Shown piece after piece: positions 1-8,159 of a stretch of 64,000 nt of DNA. Location: positions 8,358,515-8,422,514 of the forward strand of contig NZ_CP101750.1 in the NCBI RefSeq assembly GCF_026810505.1, in the 5' to 3' direction. Positions within the stretch are counted from its first letter, which is position 1. Each line of letters starts with the position of its first letter. The DNA is from Streptomyces sp. Je 1-369 (GTDB lineage Bacteria > Actinomycetota > Actinomycetes > Streptomycetales > Streptomycetaceae). Position numbers and translations under genes: made by a program. Under the pieces are notes generated by a model. It saw nothing but the letters and a program-made list of their open reading frames with translations. It ran no database searches and was not told the DNA's origin.

Positions 1-236
1 GGCGATCGTCATTGCGGCCGCGATGCCTGTGGCCAGGCGTCCCCAGGGCAGTACGAGTGTGTAGCCGGTGACCGTTTCCTGGAGGGTGTGGCCCAGTGCC
101 CAGCCCAGGAAGATGCCGAGCACCGTTCCGAGAGTCGCGCCGAACGCGCCGACGATCAGTGCCTCCCAGCGGATCATGCGGGTGACCTGGGCGCGGGCCA
201 GGCCGAGACATGGCGCACCGAACCGCCGAGGCGAAC
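1..236 (-). pseudogene. 5'-truncated remnant of an FtsX-type ABC transporter permease
   Basis: Read on the minus strand, this stretch encodes a segment with LGLARAQVTRMIRWEALIVG followed by a glycine-rich membrane helix and a second hydrophobic stretch. This is the hallmark of the C-terminal end of FtsX/MacB-type permeases, where a cytoplasmic loop precedes the last membrane helices. Such permeases are usually 400-850 residues. Upstream (from about 236 to the oxidoreductase gene) the frame stays open but encodes arginine/proline-rich sequence with no permease features, so the N-terminal body is missing inside the window. The extreme C-terminus lies beyond the left edge. I infer a decayed remnant; a frameshifted intact gene is not possible because no FtsX body is visible in any frame up to 408. 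Confidence 0.55.
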
Positions 237-407
237 CGATCCGGATCGCACCGGTCCGACCCTGCGTCATCGATACGGCAGTCCGGCCGCAATGCTGTAT
301 CAGCCGGTGCTCAACCGGGCCGACCGCGCACTCCGGCGGCGACCGGTGACGGTGGGAGGGGACGGTGACCGGTCCGCGAAGCCGGGCGGCCCGTGCTAGG
401 AAGAGCC

Positions 408-1994
408 ATGCCCGATCGTGATGCGTACGACGCCGTCATCGTCGGCGGTGGCCACAACGGTCTTGTCGCCGCCGCCTATCTCGCCCGCGCCGGACGATCC
501 GTGCTGCTCCTGGAGCGGCTCTCCGGAACCGGGGGCGCCGCCGTCTCCAGCCGGCCCTTCCCCGGGGTCGACGCGCGGCTCTCCCGCTACTCGTACCTCG
601 TCAGCCTGCTGCCCAAGAAGATCGTCCGGGACCTCGACCTGAACTTCAGGGTGCGCACCCGCACCGTGTCCTCCTACACCCCCACCGAGCGCGGTGGCCG
701 CCCCACCGGGCTGCTGGTCGGCGGCGGCGAGGCCCGCACCCGGCAGGCCTTCGCGCGGCTCACCGGCGGACAGCACGAGTACGACGCCTGGCGGGAGTTC
801 TACGCCATGACCGGCGAGGTCGCCCGCCGCGTCTTCCCCACCCTCACCGAACCCCTGCCCAGCCGCGCCGAACTGCGCGCCCGCGTCGACGACGACACCG
901 CTTGGCGCACCCTCTTCGAAGAGCCCATCGGCACCGCCGTCGAGGAGCGCTTCGCCGACGACCTGGTGCGCGGCGTCGTCCTCACCGACGGACTCATCGG
1001 CACGTTCGCCGACGCCCACGATCCGTCCCTGCGGCAGAACCGCTGCTTCCTCTACCACGTCATCGGCGGCGGCACCGGCGACTGGAACGTGCCCGTCGGC
1101 GGCATGGGCGCCCTCACCTCCGCCATCGCCGACTCGGCGCGGATGTCGGGCGCCCGGCTGCGCACCGGGTGCGAGGTCACACGGATCGACACGGACGGGC
1201 GGCGCGCCGAGGTGACGTACCGGACGGAGGGCGACGAACACACCGCCTCCGCACGTCACGTCCTGGTCAACGCCTCACCGGAGGCTCTCGCCGGGCTCCT
1301 CGGCGACGAGGCTCCCGAGCCCGCCGAAGGCGCCCAGTTCAAGGTCAACATGCTGCTGGAACGGCTGCCGCGGCTCCGCGACACGTCCGTCGACCCGCGC
1401 GAGGCCTTCGCCGGAACCTTCCACATCGCCGAGGGGTACGAGGAGTTGGGGGCCGCGTACGCCCAGGCCGCCGCCGGGACGCTGCCCGCCGCGCCGCCCT
1501 CCGAGATCTACTGCCATTCGCTCACCGACCCCACCATCCTCGGCCCCGACCTCGTCGAACGCGGCTGCCAGACCCTGACCCTCTTCGGTCTGCACACACC
1601 GGCACGGCTCTTCGCCGGCGACCACGACACCGCGCGCGCCGAACTCCTCAAGTCGACCCTCGCCCAGCTCGACGCGCACCTCGCGGAGCCGATCGCCGAC
1701 TGCCTGGCCCTCGACGCGCAGGGCCGCCCTTGCATCGAGGCGAAGACCCCGCTGGACCTGGAGCGGGACCTCCGGCTGCCCGGCGGCAACATCTTCCACC
1801 GCGATCTCGCGTTCCCCTACGCCCAGGAGGGCACGGGACGTTGGGGCGTGGAAACCCGGCACGCCAACGTCCTGCTGTGCGGCGCGGGTGCGGTGCGCGG
1901 CGGCGGTGTCAGCGGCATCCCGGGGCACAACGCCGCGATGGCGGCGCTGGAGTCGGACGCGGGAGCAGGGGAGCAGGTCAGAAGTAGCGCGTGA
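408..1994 (+). CDS. FAD-dependent phytoene-desaturase-like oxidoreductase
   Basis: 528 residues. The N-terminus has a dinucleotide-binding beta-alpha-beta motif (VIVGGGHNGLVAAAYLARAG, residues 10-29) and an acidic residue ending strand 2 (LLLE). The C-terminus has the family motif GAGAVRGGGVSGIPGHNAA that closes over the FAD in the phytoene dehydrogenase / NAD(P)/FAD-dependent oxidoreductase (COG1233) family. The length is typical. ATG 408 is preferred over the in-frame GTG 393 because AGGA lies 5-9 bases before it. There is no carotenoid gene nearby, so a carotenoid substrate cannot be assumed; COG1233 enzymes also act on unrelated lipids. The end overlaps the convergent DUF4239 gene by 17 bp. 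Family assignment is strong; the substrate is unknown. Confidence 0.88.
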   Translation: MPDRDAYDAVIVGGGHNGLVAAAYLARAGRSVLLLERLSGTGGAAVSSRPFPGVDARLSRYSYLVSLLPKKIVRDLDLNFRVRTRTVSSYTPTERGGRPTGLLVGGGEARTRQAFARLTGGQHEYDAWREFYAMTGEVARRVFPTLTEPLPSRAELRARVDDDTAWRTLFEEPIGTAVEERFADDLVRGVVLTDGLIGTFADAHDPSLRQNRCFLYHVIGGGTGDWNVPVGGMGALTSAIADSARMSGARLRTGCEVTRIDTDGRRAEVTYRTEGDEHTASARHVLVNASPEALAGLLGDEAPEPAEGAQFKVNMLLERLPRLRDTSVDPREAFAGTFHIAEGYEELGAAYAQAAAGTLPAAPPSEIYCHSLTDPTILGPDLVERGCQTLTLFGLHTPARLFAGDHDTARAELLKSTLAQLDAHLAEPIADCLALDAQGRPCIEAKTPLDLERDLRLPGGNIFHRDLAFPYAQEGTGRWGVETRHANVLLCGAGAVRGGGVSGIPGHNAAMAALESDAGAGEQVRSSA

Positions 1995-2718
1995 ACGGGG
2001 TCGCGTCCACGGCGAAGAAGCCGTCGAAGGGGCTGTCCAGCTGGTAGATGAGGAGGACGGTGAAGGTGATCAGGCCGGACAGGCCCATCACCATCACCAC
2101 GTGGGTGAAGCTGCGCTGCACGCCGAACATGAACATGAAGGCGATGGTGAGGGCGCCCCCGACGATCAGGCCGAACCAGATCACCGGGGACAGCTGTGCC
2201 GCGGCGTCGGCCTCACGTCCGCGGCGTGCCTCGTCCAGGATGCTCAGCTGCGCCAGCGTCTCCTGACCCGTGGCCTGTTGGGCGGGCGTGGCATCGGCGG
2301 TGACCTGACCCGTCGCGCGCACCTTGTCGAGCAGCTGCCAGCCCGTCGTGCCGAGTGGCGCGCGCTCGGCCATGGCGGGCCACTCCGTGTCGGTGACGTG
2401 CCGGATGTACGACTCGATGTCGCCGCGCATCCGGTCGGCCTGTCCGGCGGGCAGCCCCGCCGCGAGCAGATGGATCTGGTGCGCGGCGCTGGCCTCGGTG
2501 GCGACGTGGTCCTCGGCGCCGGCGTTGGCGTCCCACACCGACACCAGGGCGAGGCCGAGGACGAGGGCGTACAGGACGCCGACCATCATCGAGATGTACT
2601 CGGCGACGTCCTCGCGCGGTTCGTCGTCCGGTCCCGGGGGCCAGAACCTGTGTTTGAGGAGGACGGCCGCCGCGGCGAGCAGGGCGACGCCCAGGACGAT
2701 GGCGAAAATCTCGATCAT
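1978..2718 (-). CDS. DUF4239 (bestrophin-like domain) membrane protein
   Basis: 246 residues with hydrophobic segments near residues 3-20, 43-62, 180-202 and 205-228. Two helices at each end enclose a soluble central region rich in Ala/Glu, the layout of the DUF4239 'bestrophin-like' family common in Streptomyces. The first cytoplasmic loop (HRFWPPGPDDEPREDVAEYIS) and the C-terminal helix pair are characteristic. The function is not established; the resemblance to bestrophin channels is only structural. It lies 27 bp downstream of the proline-repeat lipoprotein gene on the same strand, so the two are probably cotranscribed. Its 3' end overlaps the convergent oxidoreductase gene by 17 bp. Confidence 0.8.
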   Translation of the reverse strand: MIEIFAIVLGVALLAAAAVLLKHRFWPPGPDDEPREDVAEYISMMVGVLYALVLGLALVSVWDANAGAEDHVATEASAAHQIHLLAAGLPAGQADRMRGDIESYIRHVTDTEWPAMAERAPLGTTGWQLLDKVRATGQVTADATPAQQATGQETLAQLSILDEARRGREADAAAQLSPVIWFGLIVGGALTIAFMFMFGVQRSFTHVVMVMGLSGLITFTVLLIYQLDSPFDGFFAVDATPFTRYF

Positions 2719-2745
2719 CTGCGGTCCCGATTCGTTGCGGCGCGG

Positions 2746-4131
2746 TCAGAGTCTGCGGGAGCCGAACACGGCGGCCGCGATGGCTGCGGGGAGCAGGATG
2801 AGGAACAGCGCGGCCAGCATGCCGAGTCCGGTGGGCGTGCGGTCCCTGCGGATGAGGCGCCCGGCCAGGGAGCGCCGTGGCTCGGTTCGTCGTTCGGTTC
2901 GTCGTTCGTCGCGTCGTTCGGTACGTGACTTGTTCTTCTTCGGCGGCTGCACCTGATTGCGTGCCACGCCCGGCGGCAGGATCCCCGGCGGCAGGGCCCC
3001 TGGTGGTACGGCACCCGGCGGCACCGCACCCGGCGGCAGGGCCCCTGGTGGTAAGGCGCCCGGCGGGAGCGCTCCCGGCGGGAACACCCCCGGAGCCAGC
3101 CCCGCCCCCGCCCCCGGCGGCGGGGCGGGGCCGACGGGGCCGATCACCGGTGCCGCGATGCCCGGGGGCGGCGGTGGCAGGGGGAAGAGCGCGATGAGGG
3201 GAGGCCCGGGCAGCGGTGGCGCGATGCGCGGCCGCGCCGGGGGCGGGGGCGGCGGAGCGGGCGGGCGCCGCGGTGCGACCGCCGCGGGCCGGGGAGGCCG
3301 CGGCACGCGAGCGACCGGCGGTGGCACGCGGAGCGTGAACCGTGCCGAGGAACGCGCCGTCAGCCGCGGCGGCGCCACCGCGCCGCCGCGGGTGTCGAGC
3401 GTGCGGAGCAGGTCGCTGCCGTCGGCCTGCCCCCGGCTCTCGTACGTACCGGGAGCGCGCCGCACCACGACGACACACGTCGCCCGCGCGCCGGGGGCGA
3501 GATGGGCGACGACCGGCTGCGCGGACCCCGCACAGCCGATCCGCTCCGCGGGCAGCGCCGCGTCCGTGACCCGTACGCCGTGGACCGGCTTGTTGCCGTG
3601 GTTGGCCACGACATAGCGGACCTCCGCCCGGTCGGGTCCGGTGACGCGCGCCGTCTCCGTCAGGCCGAGGGCCGCGCCGACTCCGGCGTACCCGGAGCGC
3701 GCGGTCGCCTGCACCATCGCGCGCAGGTAGGGCTGCTGACCGACCGCCCGTACGTCGCCGACCCAGGACCCGGGGCGCGCGGGCGTGGTCGCCGTGCAGT
3801 ACGCCGAGCGCAGTCCCGCCAGCATCGGCACGCGGTCGAGACCGCCGACGCACCGGATCGCGGCGCCGGGCATGGCGGGGTCGTGCACCCGTACGTCGTG
3901 CAGGTCGGCGCCACCGCGGTTGATGAGGCGGTACGACTTCACGACCGCGGCACCGGTCCGGATGCCGGGGTTGAGGGCGCCGAGGCCGGGGCGGGTGTTG
4001 ACCGTGACCTCCAGGGCGAGCCCGTTGGCCGTGGGGCCGTCTGCGGCGGAGGGCCCGGCGGCCGACCAGCAGCCCCCGGTCAGGAGGAGGCCGACGAGCA
4101 GCCACCGCGCCCGCGCCGATCCCGCGGCCAT
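2746..4131 (-). CDS. Putative lipoprotein with proline-rich repeats and C-terminal membrane anchor
   Basis: 461 residues from ATG 4131. A short basic N-terminus and hydrophobic core end in a lipobox-like LLTGGC (Cys21), so it is probably exported and lipid-modified. Residues about 25-290 look like two beta-rich DUF11/COG1361-like modules with paired cysteines. Then come a long Pro/Ala/Arg linker, eight PPGA(L/V)-type repeats, a basic patch (RRDERRTERRTEPRR) and a terminal hydrophobic helix followed by GSRRL. That C-terminus suggests a membrane or wall-spanning stalk topped by a surface domain; a sortase signal is absent. The frame is open well upstream, but residues there are arginine-rich nonsense. 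GTG 4146 is an alternative start. The function is unknown; it shares a transcript with the DUF4239 gene. Confidence 0.65.
   Translation of the reverse strand: MAAGSARARWLLVGLLLTGGCWSAAGPSAADGPTANGLALEVTVNTRPGLGALNPGIRTGAAVVKSYRLINRGGADLHDVRVHDPAMPGAAIRCVGGLDRVPMLAGLRSAYCTATTPARPGSWVGDVRAVGQQPYLRAMVQATARSGYAGVGAALGLTETARVTGPDRAEVRYVVANHGNKPVHGVRVTDAALPAERIGCAGSAQPVVAHLAPGARATCVVVVRRAPGTYESRGQADGSDLLRTLDTRGGAVAPPRLTARSSARFTLRVPPPVARVPRPPRPAAVAPRRPPAPPPPPPARPRIAPPLPGPPLIALFPLPPPPPGIAAPVIGPVGPAPPPGAGAGLAPGVFPPGALPPGALPPGALPPGAVPPGAVPPGALPPGILPPGVARNQVQPPKKNKSRTERRDERRTERRTEPRRSLAGRLIRRDRTPTGLGMLAALFLILLPAAIAAAVFGSRRL
2971..3090 (-). repeat. Imperfect 15-bp tandem repeat encoding PPGAL/PPGAV units
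   Basis: About eight 15-bp units (consensus on the plus strand close to GCACCCGGCGGCAGG) lie inside the lipoprotein gene and encode repeated PPGAL, PPGAV, PPGIL and PPGVF pentapeptides. The unit length is a multiple of three, so gain or loss of units would change stalk length without a frameshift. A second, shorter reiteration encoding ERRTERRTEPRR lies just downstream in the gene (about 2880-2925). Confidence 0.85.
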
Positions 4132-4294
4132 TGTCCCGATGATCACACCGGGATGCTGGTACGGGACGTCCCGGCCGTCGACCCCGGCACGCGCGCACGC
4201 TCGGTGATTCACCTGAGCGGCGGCAGCGGCCCTGCCGACCGGCACGCGGGCAGGTCTACTGCTGGGAGTGACGCCGAGGGAAGAGGTGGCGGGG

Positions 4295-5779
4295 ATGACA
4301 GCCCGGGCAGCCGACGCGGTCGAGGTCGACGAGGCGATGCCCGTACGGGGAGAAGGACCCGTACGGCAGGAGCACCCCGCACGGAAGCAACACTCCACAC
4401 GGAAGCAACACCCCCTGCCGCACGAACAACTGGAGCAGACCGATCCCGAGCTTCTGATCTCGGCCTCGATCCTGCTCGCGGACGCCGCGCTCGCCGCTCG
4501 CAGGACCGGCGCCGAACTCACCGTGGCGGGCGCCAGCTGGCGGGTCGGTCTGCAGGCGCTGCGCCGCCCCGCGTGGGCCCTCGGCACCGCACTGTCCGCG
4601 GCCCGCGCGATGTCGAACCCCGCGGGGCTCGGCCTCGCCGCCAACGGCGGCCTGGTCGGCGAGACCGTCCGGTCCCTGGGAGCCGTGGCGCGGCGGCGGC
4701 CCGCCTGCGTCGCCATGGCCGTGGACGCCTTCGCGATGCGCATCGAGGCCGCCGCCCGAGAACACCCGAGCCTCGCGGCGCCGCTCGCCAAGCGGCTCAC
4801 CAACGCCATCGTCGCCGGGCGCAGGATCGAAGCACTGCGCGCCGCACGGGAGTTGGTGGAGCTGCTCGGCGTCACCCGCACCCTGACCACCATCAGCCCC
4901 GTCGTCATGGAGCTGCTCGCACTGGCCGGGCTGCTCGACGAGAACCCGACCAACGACAGCTTCGCCTGGGTCACCCTGACCGGCGGAGTCCCCACCACCG
5001 ACCCGCTGCTCGGCCTGCCCTCCGTCCTCATCAGGCACCTCAACCCGGGCCCCGGCCGGGCCGAACGCTGCGACGCCGACGCGATGCTGGCCCGCGTCCT
5101 GGCCCGGTCGGGCAACGACATCGTCCGCTACATCGACGACATCTCCGCCCTCGGCAACCACGGGCTCGCCCTGCTGCGGAGGATCGACTGCACGGACGGC
5201 GCCACGCGATACGTCCTGCTGCTGCCCGGCACCAGCTTCGGACGGCTGAGCAACAGCACCCCGCAGGACCTCGTCGGAGCGTTCGACGCGCTGCTGCGCA
5301 CCGACACCACGTACAGCCGCTCCGCCCGGCAGGTACTGCTCCGCGCGGGCGTACCCGAGGGCGCGGAACTGATGATCGTCGGGCACAGCCTCGGCGGCAT
5401 CACCGCCATGAACCTGGCCTGCGACCTCGACTTCGTGTCCACGTACCGGCTCACCCATGTGGTCACCGTCGGCTCGCCCATCGACACCAAGCGCCCCGTC
5501 GACCCCACCACGCAGGTGGTCAGCCTCGTCAACGAGCACGACGTGATCCCCGGCCTCGACGGGCGCGGACCGGCCTCCGCGAACGACACCCCGGCCAGCT
5601 GGGTCGAGTGCGCCTGGCTGGACGAGACGTACGACTATCCGCTCTCCCACGCCCCGCAGGCGTACGCCGACACCCTGCGCAGAGGCGAGGTCCCGCACCG
5701 CGACCGCGTCAACGAGCTCATCACCCGCTACGACGGCGAGATCGTCGGCAACCAGCCCTACCTGGTGCGCGACAAGTGA
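4295..5779 (+). CDS. Lipase-like alpha/beta hydrolase
   Basis: 494 residues. A nucleophile elbow GHSLGG (Ser365) follows a beta strand (ELMIVGHS), and later ones read VVTVGSPID and VSLVNEHDVIP, the arrangement of class-3-lipase-like hydrolases (Asp in the second, a candidate catalytic acid). The first ~330 residues are alanine/arginine-rich helices of unclear function, with a small RKQHSTRKQHP duplication near residue 30. There is no signal peptide, so it is probably cytoplasmic. Two starts are possible: GTG 4268 or ATG 4295. ATG is preferred because GGAAGAGG lies upstream at useful spacing, whereas the purines before GTG abut it. A divergent P450-like protein follows 36 bp downstream, which suggests a two-gene unit. 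Substrate unknown. Confidence 0.7.
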   Translation: MTARAADAVEVDEAMPVRGEGPVRQEHPARKQHSTRKQHPLPHEQLEQTDPELLISASILLADAALAARRTGAELTVAGASWRVGLQALRRPAWALGTALSAARAMSNPAGLGLAANGGLVGETVRSLGAVARRRPACVAMAVDAFAMRIEAAAREHPSLAAPLAKRLTNAIVAGRRIEALRAARELVELLGVTRTLTTISPVVMELLALAGLLDENPTNDSFAWVTLTGGVPTTDPLLGLPSVLIRHLNPGPGRAERCDADAMLARVLARSGNDIVRYIDDISALGNHGLALLRRIDCTDGATRYVLLLPGTSFGRLSNSTPQDLVGAFDALLRTDTTYSRSARQVLLRAGVPEGAELMIVGHSLGGITAMNLACDLDFVSTYRLTHVVTVGSPIDTKRPVDPTTQVVSLVNEHDVIPGLDGRGPASANDTPASWVECAWLDETYDYPLSHAPQAYADTLRRGEVPHRDRVNELITRYDGEIVGNQPYLVRDK

Positions 5780-5815
5780 CGCCGCGGTCCAGCAGACCCC
5801 AGAGGGAGACCGGCG

Positions 5816-7282
5816 ATGAACGCCAGTGACACCACGACCGCTTCCCGCCGCCCGCCGAAGGCCTGGCCTCTGGAGAGCGCCCTGATCAGCGCCGCGCTGG
5901 CGGCCCAGCGCGTGTCCTGGATCGACGCCCCGGCCCGCGCCCTCGGACTCAAACCGTTCACCCGGCAACATCTGACCCGGCAGGTCCTCGCCCAGCTGCG
6001 GCGCACCGCGAACGGGCGGCCCACCCGGCTGCGCACCGCGTTCGGCACCTTCCTGATGCCGCTGAACGTCGACGACGCCACGGGCCTGATCGACCGCGCC
6101 GAGGAGACCGGCGCCCGGGGTACCGTCACCGCCCTCACCGCGGAGGGGCGCCGCCTGCGGGTCACACCGCACGCGGCGCTGCCCGTCGCTCTGGGCGCGG
6201 TGCGGGCCCAGGTGCGGGAGGCCGTCGGCCAGGAGGCCGCCGAGATCTACGCGGCGCGCCGCACGGACGGCAGCGTCGCCCGCGACGACTGGTGCGCGCT
6301 CACGGCGCGCCTCGCGCGGCGGATCGTCCTCGGGGCCGCCGCCGCCGACGACAGCCTGATCAGCGCCATCCTCGAAGCCGTGGCCCAGGCGGAGGACAGC
6401 ACCGAGTACGCGGCCCGCGCGGCCGCGCTCCGGCGGCGTCTCGACGCGTACGTCCATGCCGTGCACCCGGGCGGACTCATGGGGGCGGTCCGCGACGACG
6501 TCACCGAGGACGCCGCGGACGACAGCAGGGACGCCGTCGTCGAGCACGTCCTCGAGACCCTCACCCGGGCCCTCGCCGACACCGCGCCGCAGGCCCTCGC
6601 GCTGCTCACGGTGCAGCCGCTGATGCCCGCCACCGACCGCACGGAGCGGGCCGTCGGCGAGGCCCTGCGTCGCTATCCTCCGCTGGCCGCCAGCCTGCAC
6701 GAGGTCCGCGCCCCCTTCACCTGGCACGATCTGGAGGTCGACGCGGGCACCGAGATCCTCTGCGCGACGGCCTGGCTGCGCGACCTGGACGAGGCGCAGG
6801 GGCACGGCAGCCACGACCCGTCGGCCTCCCTGTGCGCGGCACCGGGACCGTGCGCCGCCGCCGAACTCGCCGTCCTCACCGTCGCCGAACTCGTCCGCGC
6901 CCTCACCCGGCACGCCGAACCGGTCGTCCTCTCCCCGCACCTCACCCCCGACGCGCTGCCGGCCGAGCTGCCCGCCGCGTCCCTCCGCCTCGCCCTCGCG
7001 GACGACGCACACGAGGCAGCCGACCCGGCCGCCCGCCCTGTGGCCGACGGATACGTGGCACCCGCGGGCGGACAGAGTCCCGCCCACTACGCCGCGTCCG
7101 CCGAGGCGGGCGCCTGCAGCCTGGAGGAGCACGCCAGGAGGCTCACCGACTGCGCACAGCAGTCCGGCTGGAACCACGACGCGTTCGGCGAACAGTGCCG
7201 GATGACGCTCCTCGCCCACGCCGAGCGCTGCACTCGGGCGGCCGCCGACGCCCGCAGGGCCGCCGAGTGGCTGGCGAACTGA
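5816..7282 (+). CDS. Highly divergent cytochrome P450-like protein
   Basis: 488 residues. The central part resembles a P450: EALRRYPP (Glu282, Arg285) fits the K-helix ExxR motif. The following strand segment (VDAGTEILCATAWLRDLDEA) fits the 'G-t-v-l...a.hrDpe' region. LCAAPGPCAAAELA with Cys346 sits where FGxGxHxCxGxxLA would lie. However, the phenylalanine and conserved glycines of the heme loop are gone, and no AGxxT I-helix motif is visible in VVEHVLETLTRALADTAP. About 100 extra residues follow the heme region. RBS GGGAGA precedes ATG 5816. It could be a P450-derived protein with altered or lost heme binding, or a real but aberrant P450. It follows the lipase-like gene and is likely cotranscribed. 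Confidence 0.55.
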   Translation: MNASDTTTASRRPPKAWPLESALISAALAAQRVSWIDAPARALGLKPFTRQHLTRQVLAQLRRTANGRPTRLRTAFGTFLMPLNVDDATGLIDRAEETGARGTVTALTAEGRRLRVTPHAALPVALGAVRAQVREAVGQEAAEIYAARRTDGSVARDDWCALTARLARRIVLGAAAADDSLISAILEAVAQAEDSTEYAARAAALRRRLDAYVHAVHPGGLMGAVRDDVTEDAADDSRDAVVEHVLETLTRALADTAPQALALLTVQPLMPATDRTERAVGEALRRYPPLAASLHEVRAPFTWHDLEVDAGTEILCATAWLRDLDEAQGHGSHDPSASLCAAPGPCAAAELAVLTVAELVRALTRHAEPVVLSPHLTPDALPAELPAASLRLALADDAHEAADPAARPVADGYVAPAGGQSPAHYAASAEAGACSLEEHARRLTDCAQQSGWNHDAFGEQCRMTLLAHAERCTRAAADARRAAEWLAN

Positions 7283-7285
7283 CGA

Positions 7286-8050
7286 CTACCGGAACGGCGC
7301 CCCCCTGCGGCGCCGGTCCCGGTCCACCATCCCCTGGACCGTGAACCACACCTCGTCGCACAGCTGCTGAGCAGCCGCGGCACGGGCGGCGAACGACGCG
7401 GCGCGGGCCGGGGCCGGGATCGGTTCGCCGATGCTGATCCGCCACTTGAAGGGCAGCGGCAGCGGCGTGGTCACCGGGAAGCACGGCAGGCCGAACCGAC
7501 GGGCCAGCGTCCGGATCTCACCGAACTTCGGCAACGTCTCCTCGGCACCCACGATCGACACGGGCACCACCGGTACGCCGGCCCGCACCGCGGTCACCGC
7601 GAAGCCGGGGCTGAAGGGGCGCAGCCGGTAGCGCTGCGAGAAGCGCTTGCCGACCCCGTCGAGCCCTTCCGGGAACAGCGCGACCAGGTGCCCCGCCGCC
7701 AACCGGTCCCGGCCCAGCGTCGGATCGTCGGTGAAGGCGGAGTACCGGCGGGCGTACGCGGCCACGGCCGGCAGCCGGAAGACCACGGGGGAGGCGTAGA
7801 CGTGCACCGGTCTGCGCAGCTCCCGGTGGAGGAGCTTGTGCAGGACGAAGGCGTCGAGGCCCCAGGCGCCCGAGTGGTTGGCGACGACGAGAGCGGGTCC
7901 CGAGCGCGGGATGTGCTCCAGGCCCGACACCTCGGCGCGGAGGTAGTCGTCGGCGAGCCACCCCAGCAGGCCGTCCAGCAGATCGATTCCGACGTCGTCC
8001 AGCAGGCCGGTCGGGGCCTCGGTCCGCGGTCCCGCACTCGCTTCGGTCAC
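7286..8050 (-). CDS. PlsC-type glycerol/lysophospholipid acyltransferase
   Basis: 254 residues. VVANHSGAWGLDAFVL carries the acyltransferase motif I (catalytic His and Asp in the HSGxxxxD spacing of the actinobacterial subgroup). VALFPEGLDG is the motif III FPEG signature, and VPVVPVSIVGAEE is motif IV. These enzymes move an acyl chain from acyl-CoA or acyl-ACP to a hydroxyl on a lipid acceptor at the membrane. GTG 8050 is the start. It is transcribed divergently from an ACP/ketosynthase pair with a palindrome between, so it may use acyl chains from that ACP; this is inference from position. It converges with the P450-like gene with only 3 bp between stops. Confidence 0.85.
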   Translation of the reverse strand: MTEASAGPRTEAPTGLLDDVGIDLLDGLLGWLADDYLRAEVSGLEHIPRSGPALVVANHSGAWGLDAFVLHKLLHRELRRPVHVYASPVVFRLPAVAAYARRYSAFTDDPTLGRDRLAAGHLVALFPEGLDGVGKRFSQRYRLRPFSPGFAVTAVRAGVPVVPVSIVGAEETLPKFGEIRTLARRFGLPCFPVTTPLPLPFKWRISIGEPIPAPARAASFAARAAAAQQLCDEVWFTVQGMVDRDRRRRGAPFR

Positions 8051-8055
8051 AAGAT

Positions 8056-8077
8056 CCCACTTTCAGCTGAAAATGGG
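8056..8077. promoter_or_regulatory. Near-perfect 22-bp palindrome in divergent promoter region
   Basis: CCCA, one base, the perfect 12-bp palindrome TTTCAGCTGAAA, one base, then TGGG. It lies 6 bp upstream of the acyltransferase start and about 80 bp upstream of the ACP start. A dimeric repressor site controlling both directions is plausible; no regulator gene is adjacent. Confidence 0.55.
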
Positions 8078-8159
8078 TCACCGCAAGACTAAAGGTGCCA
8101 TTGAGGTGGTCTCTCTTCCTAGCGCCCGAATTCCGGGCGCCGTTCAGGAAAGGCCCCTC

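Noticed and set aside
1275..1928. A 217-codon minus-strand frame inside the oxidoreductase gene
   Set aside because: Val/Gly/Arg-rich antisense frame without domains.
2971..3090. Regular spaced repeats that might be a CRISPR array
   Set aside because: Units are 15 bp, contiguous, without unique spacers, and in frame as PPGAL/PPGAV codons inside a gene.
2213..4198. A 661-codon minus-strand frame overlapping DUF4239 and lipoprotein genes
   Set aside because: Arginine/proline-rich sequence in the wrong frame; the real frames contain a signal peptide, membrane helices and recognisable modules.
4256..7219. A 987-codon open frame on the minus strand, antisense to the lipase-like and P450-like genes
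   Set aside because: The translation is glycine/arginine/valine-rich with no domains. Long antisense frames are expected in very GC-rich coding DNA. The plus-strand genes have motifs and third-position GC bias.
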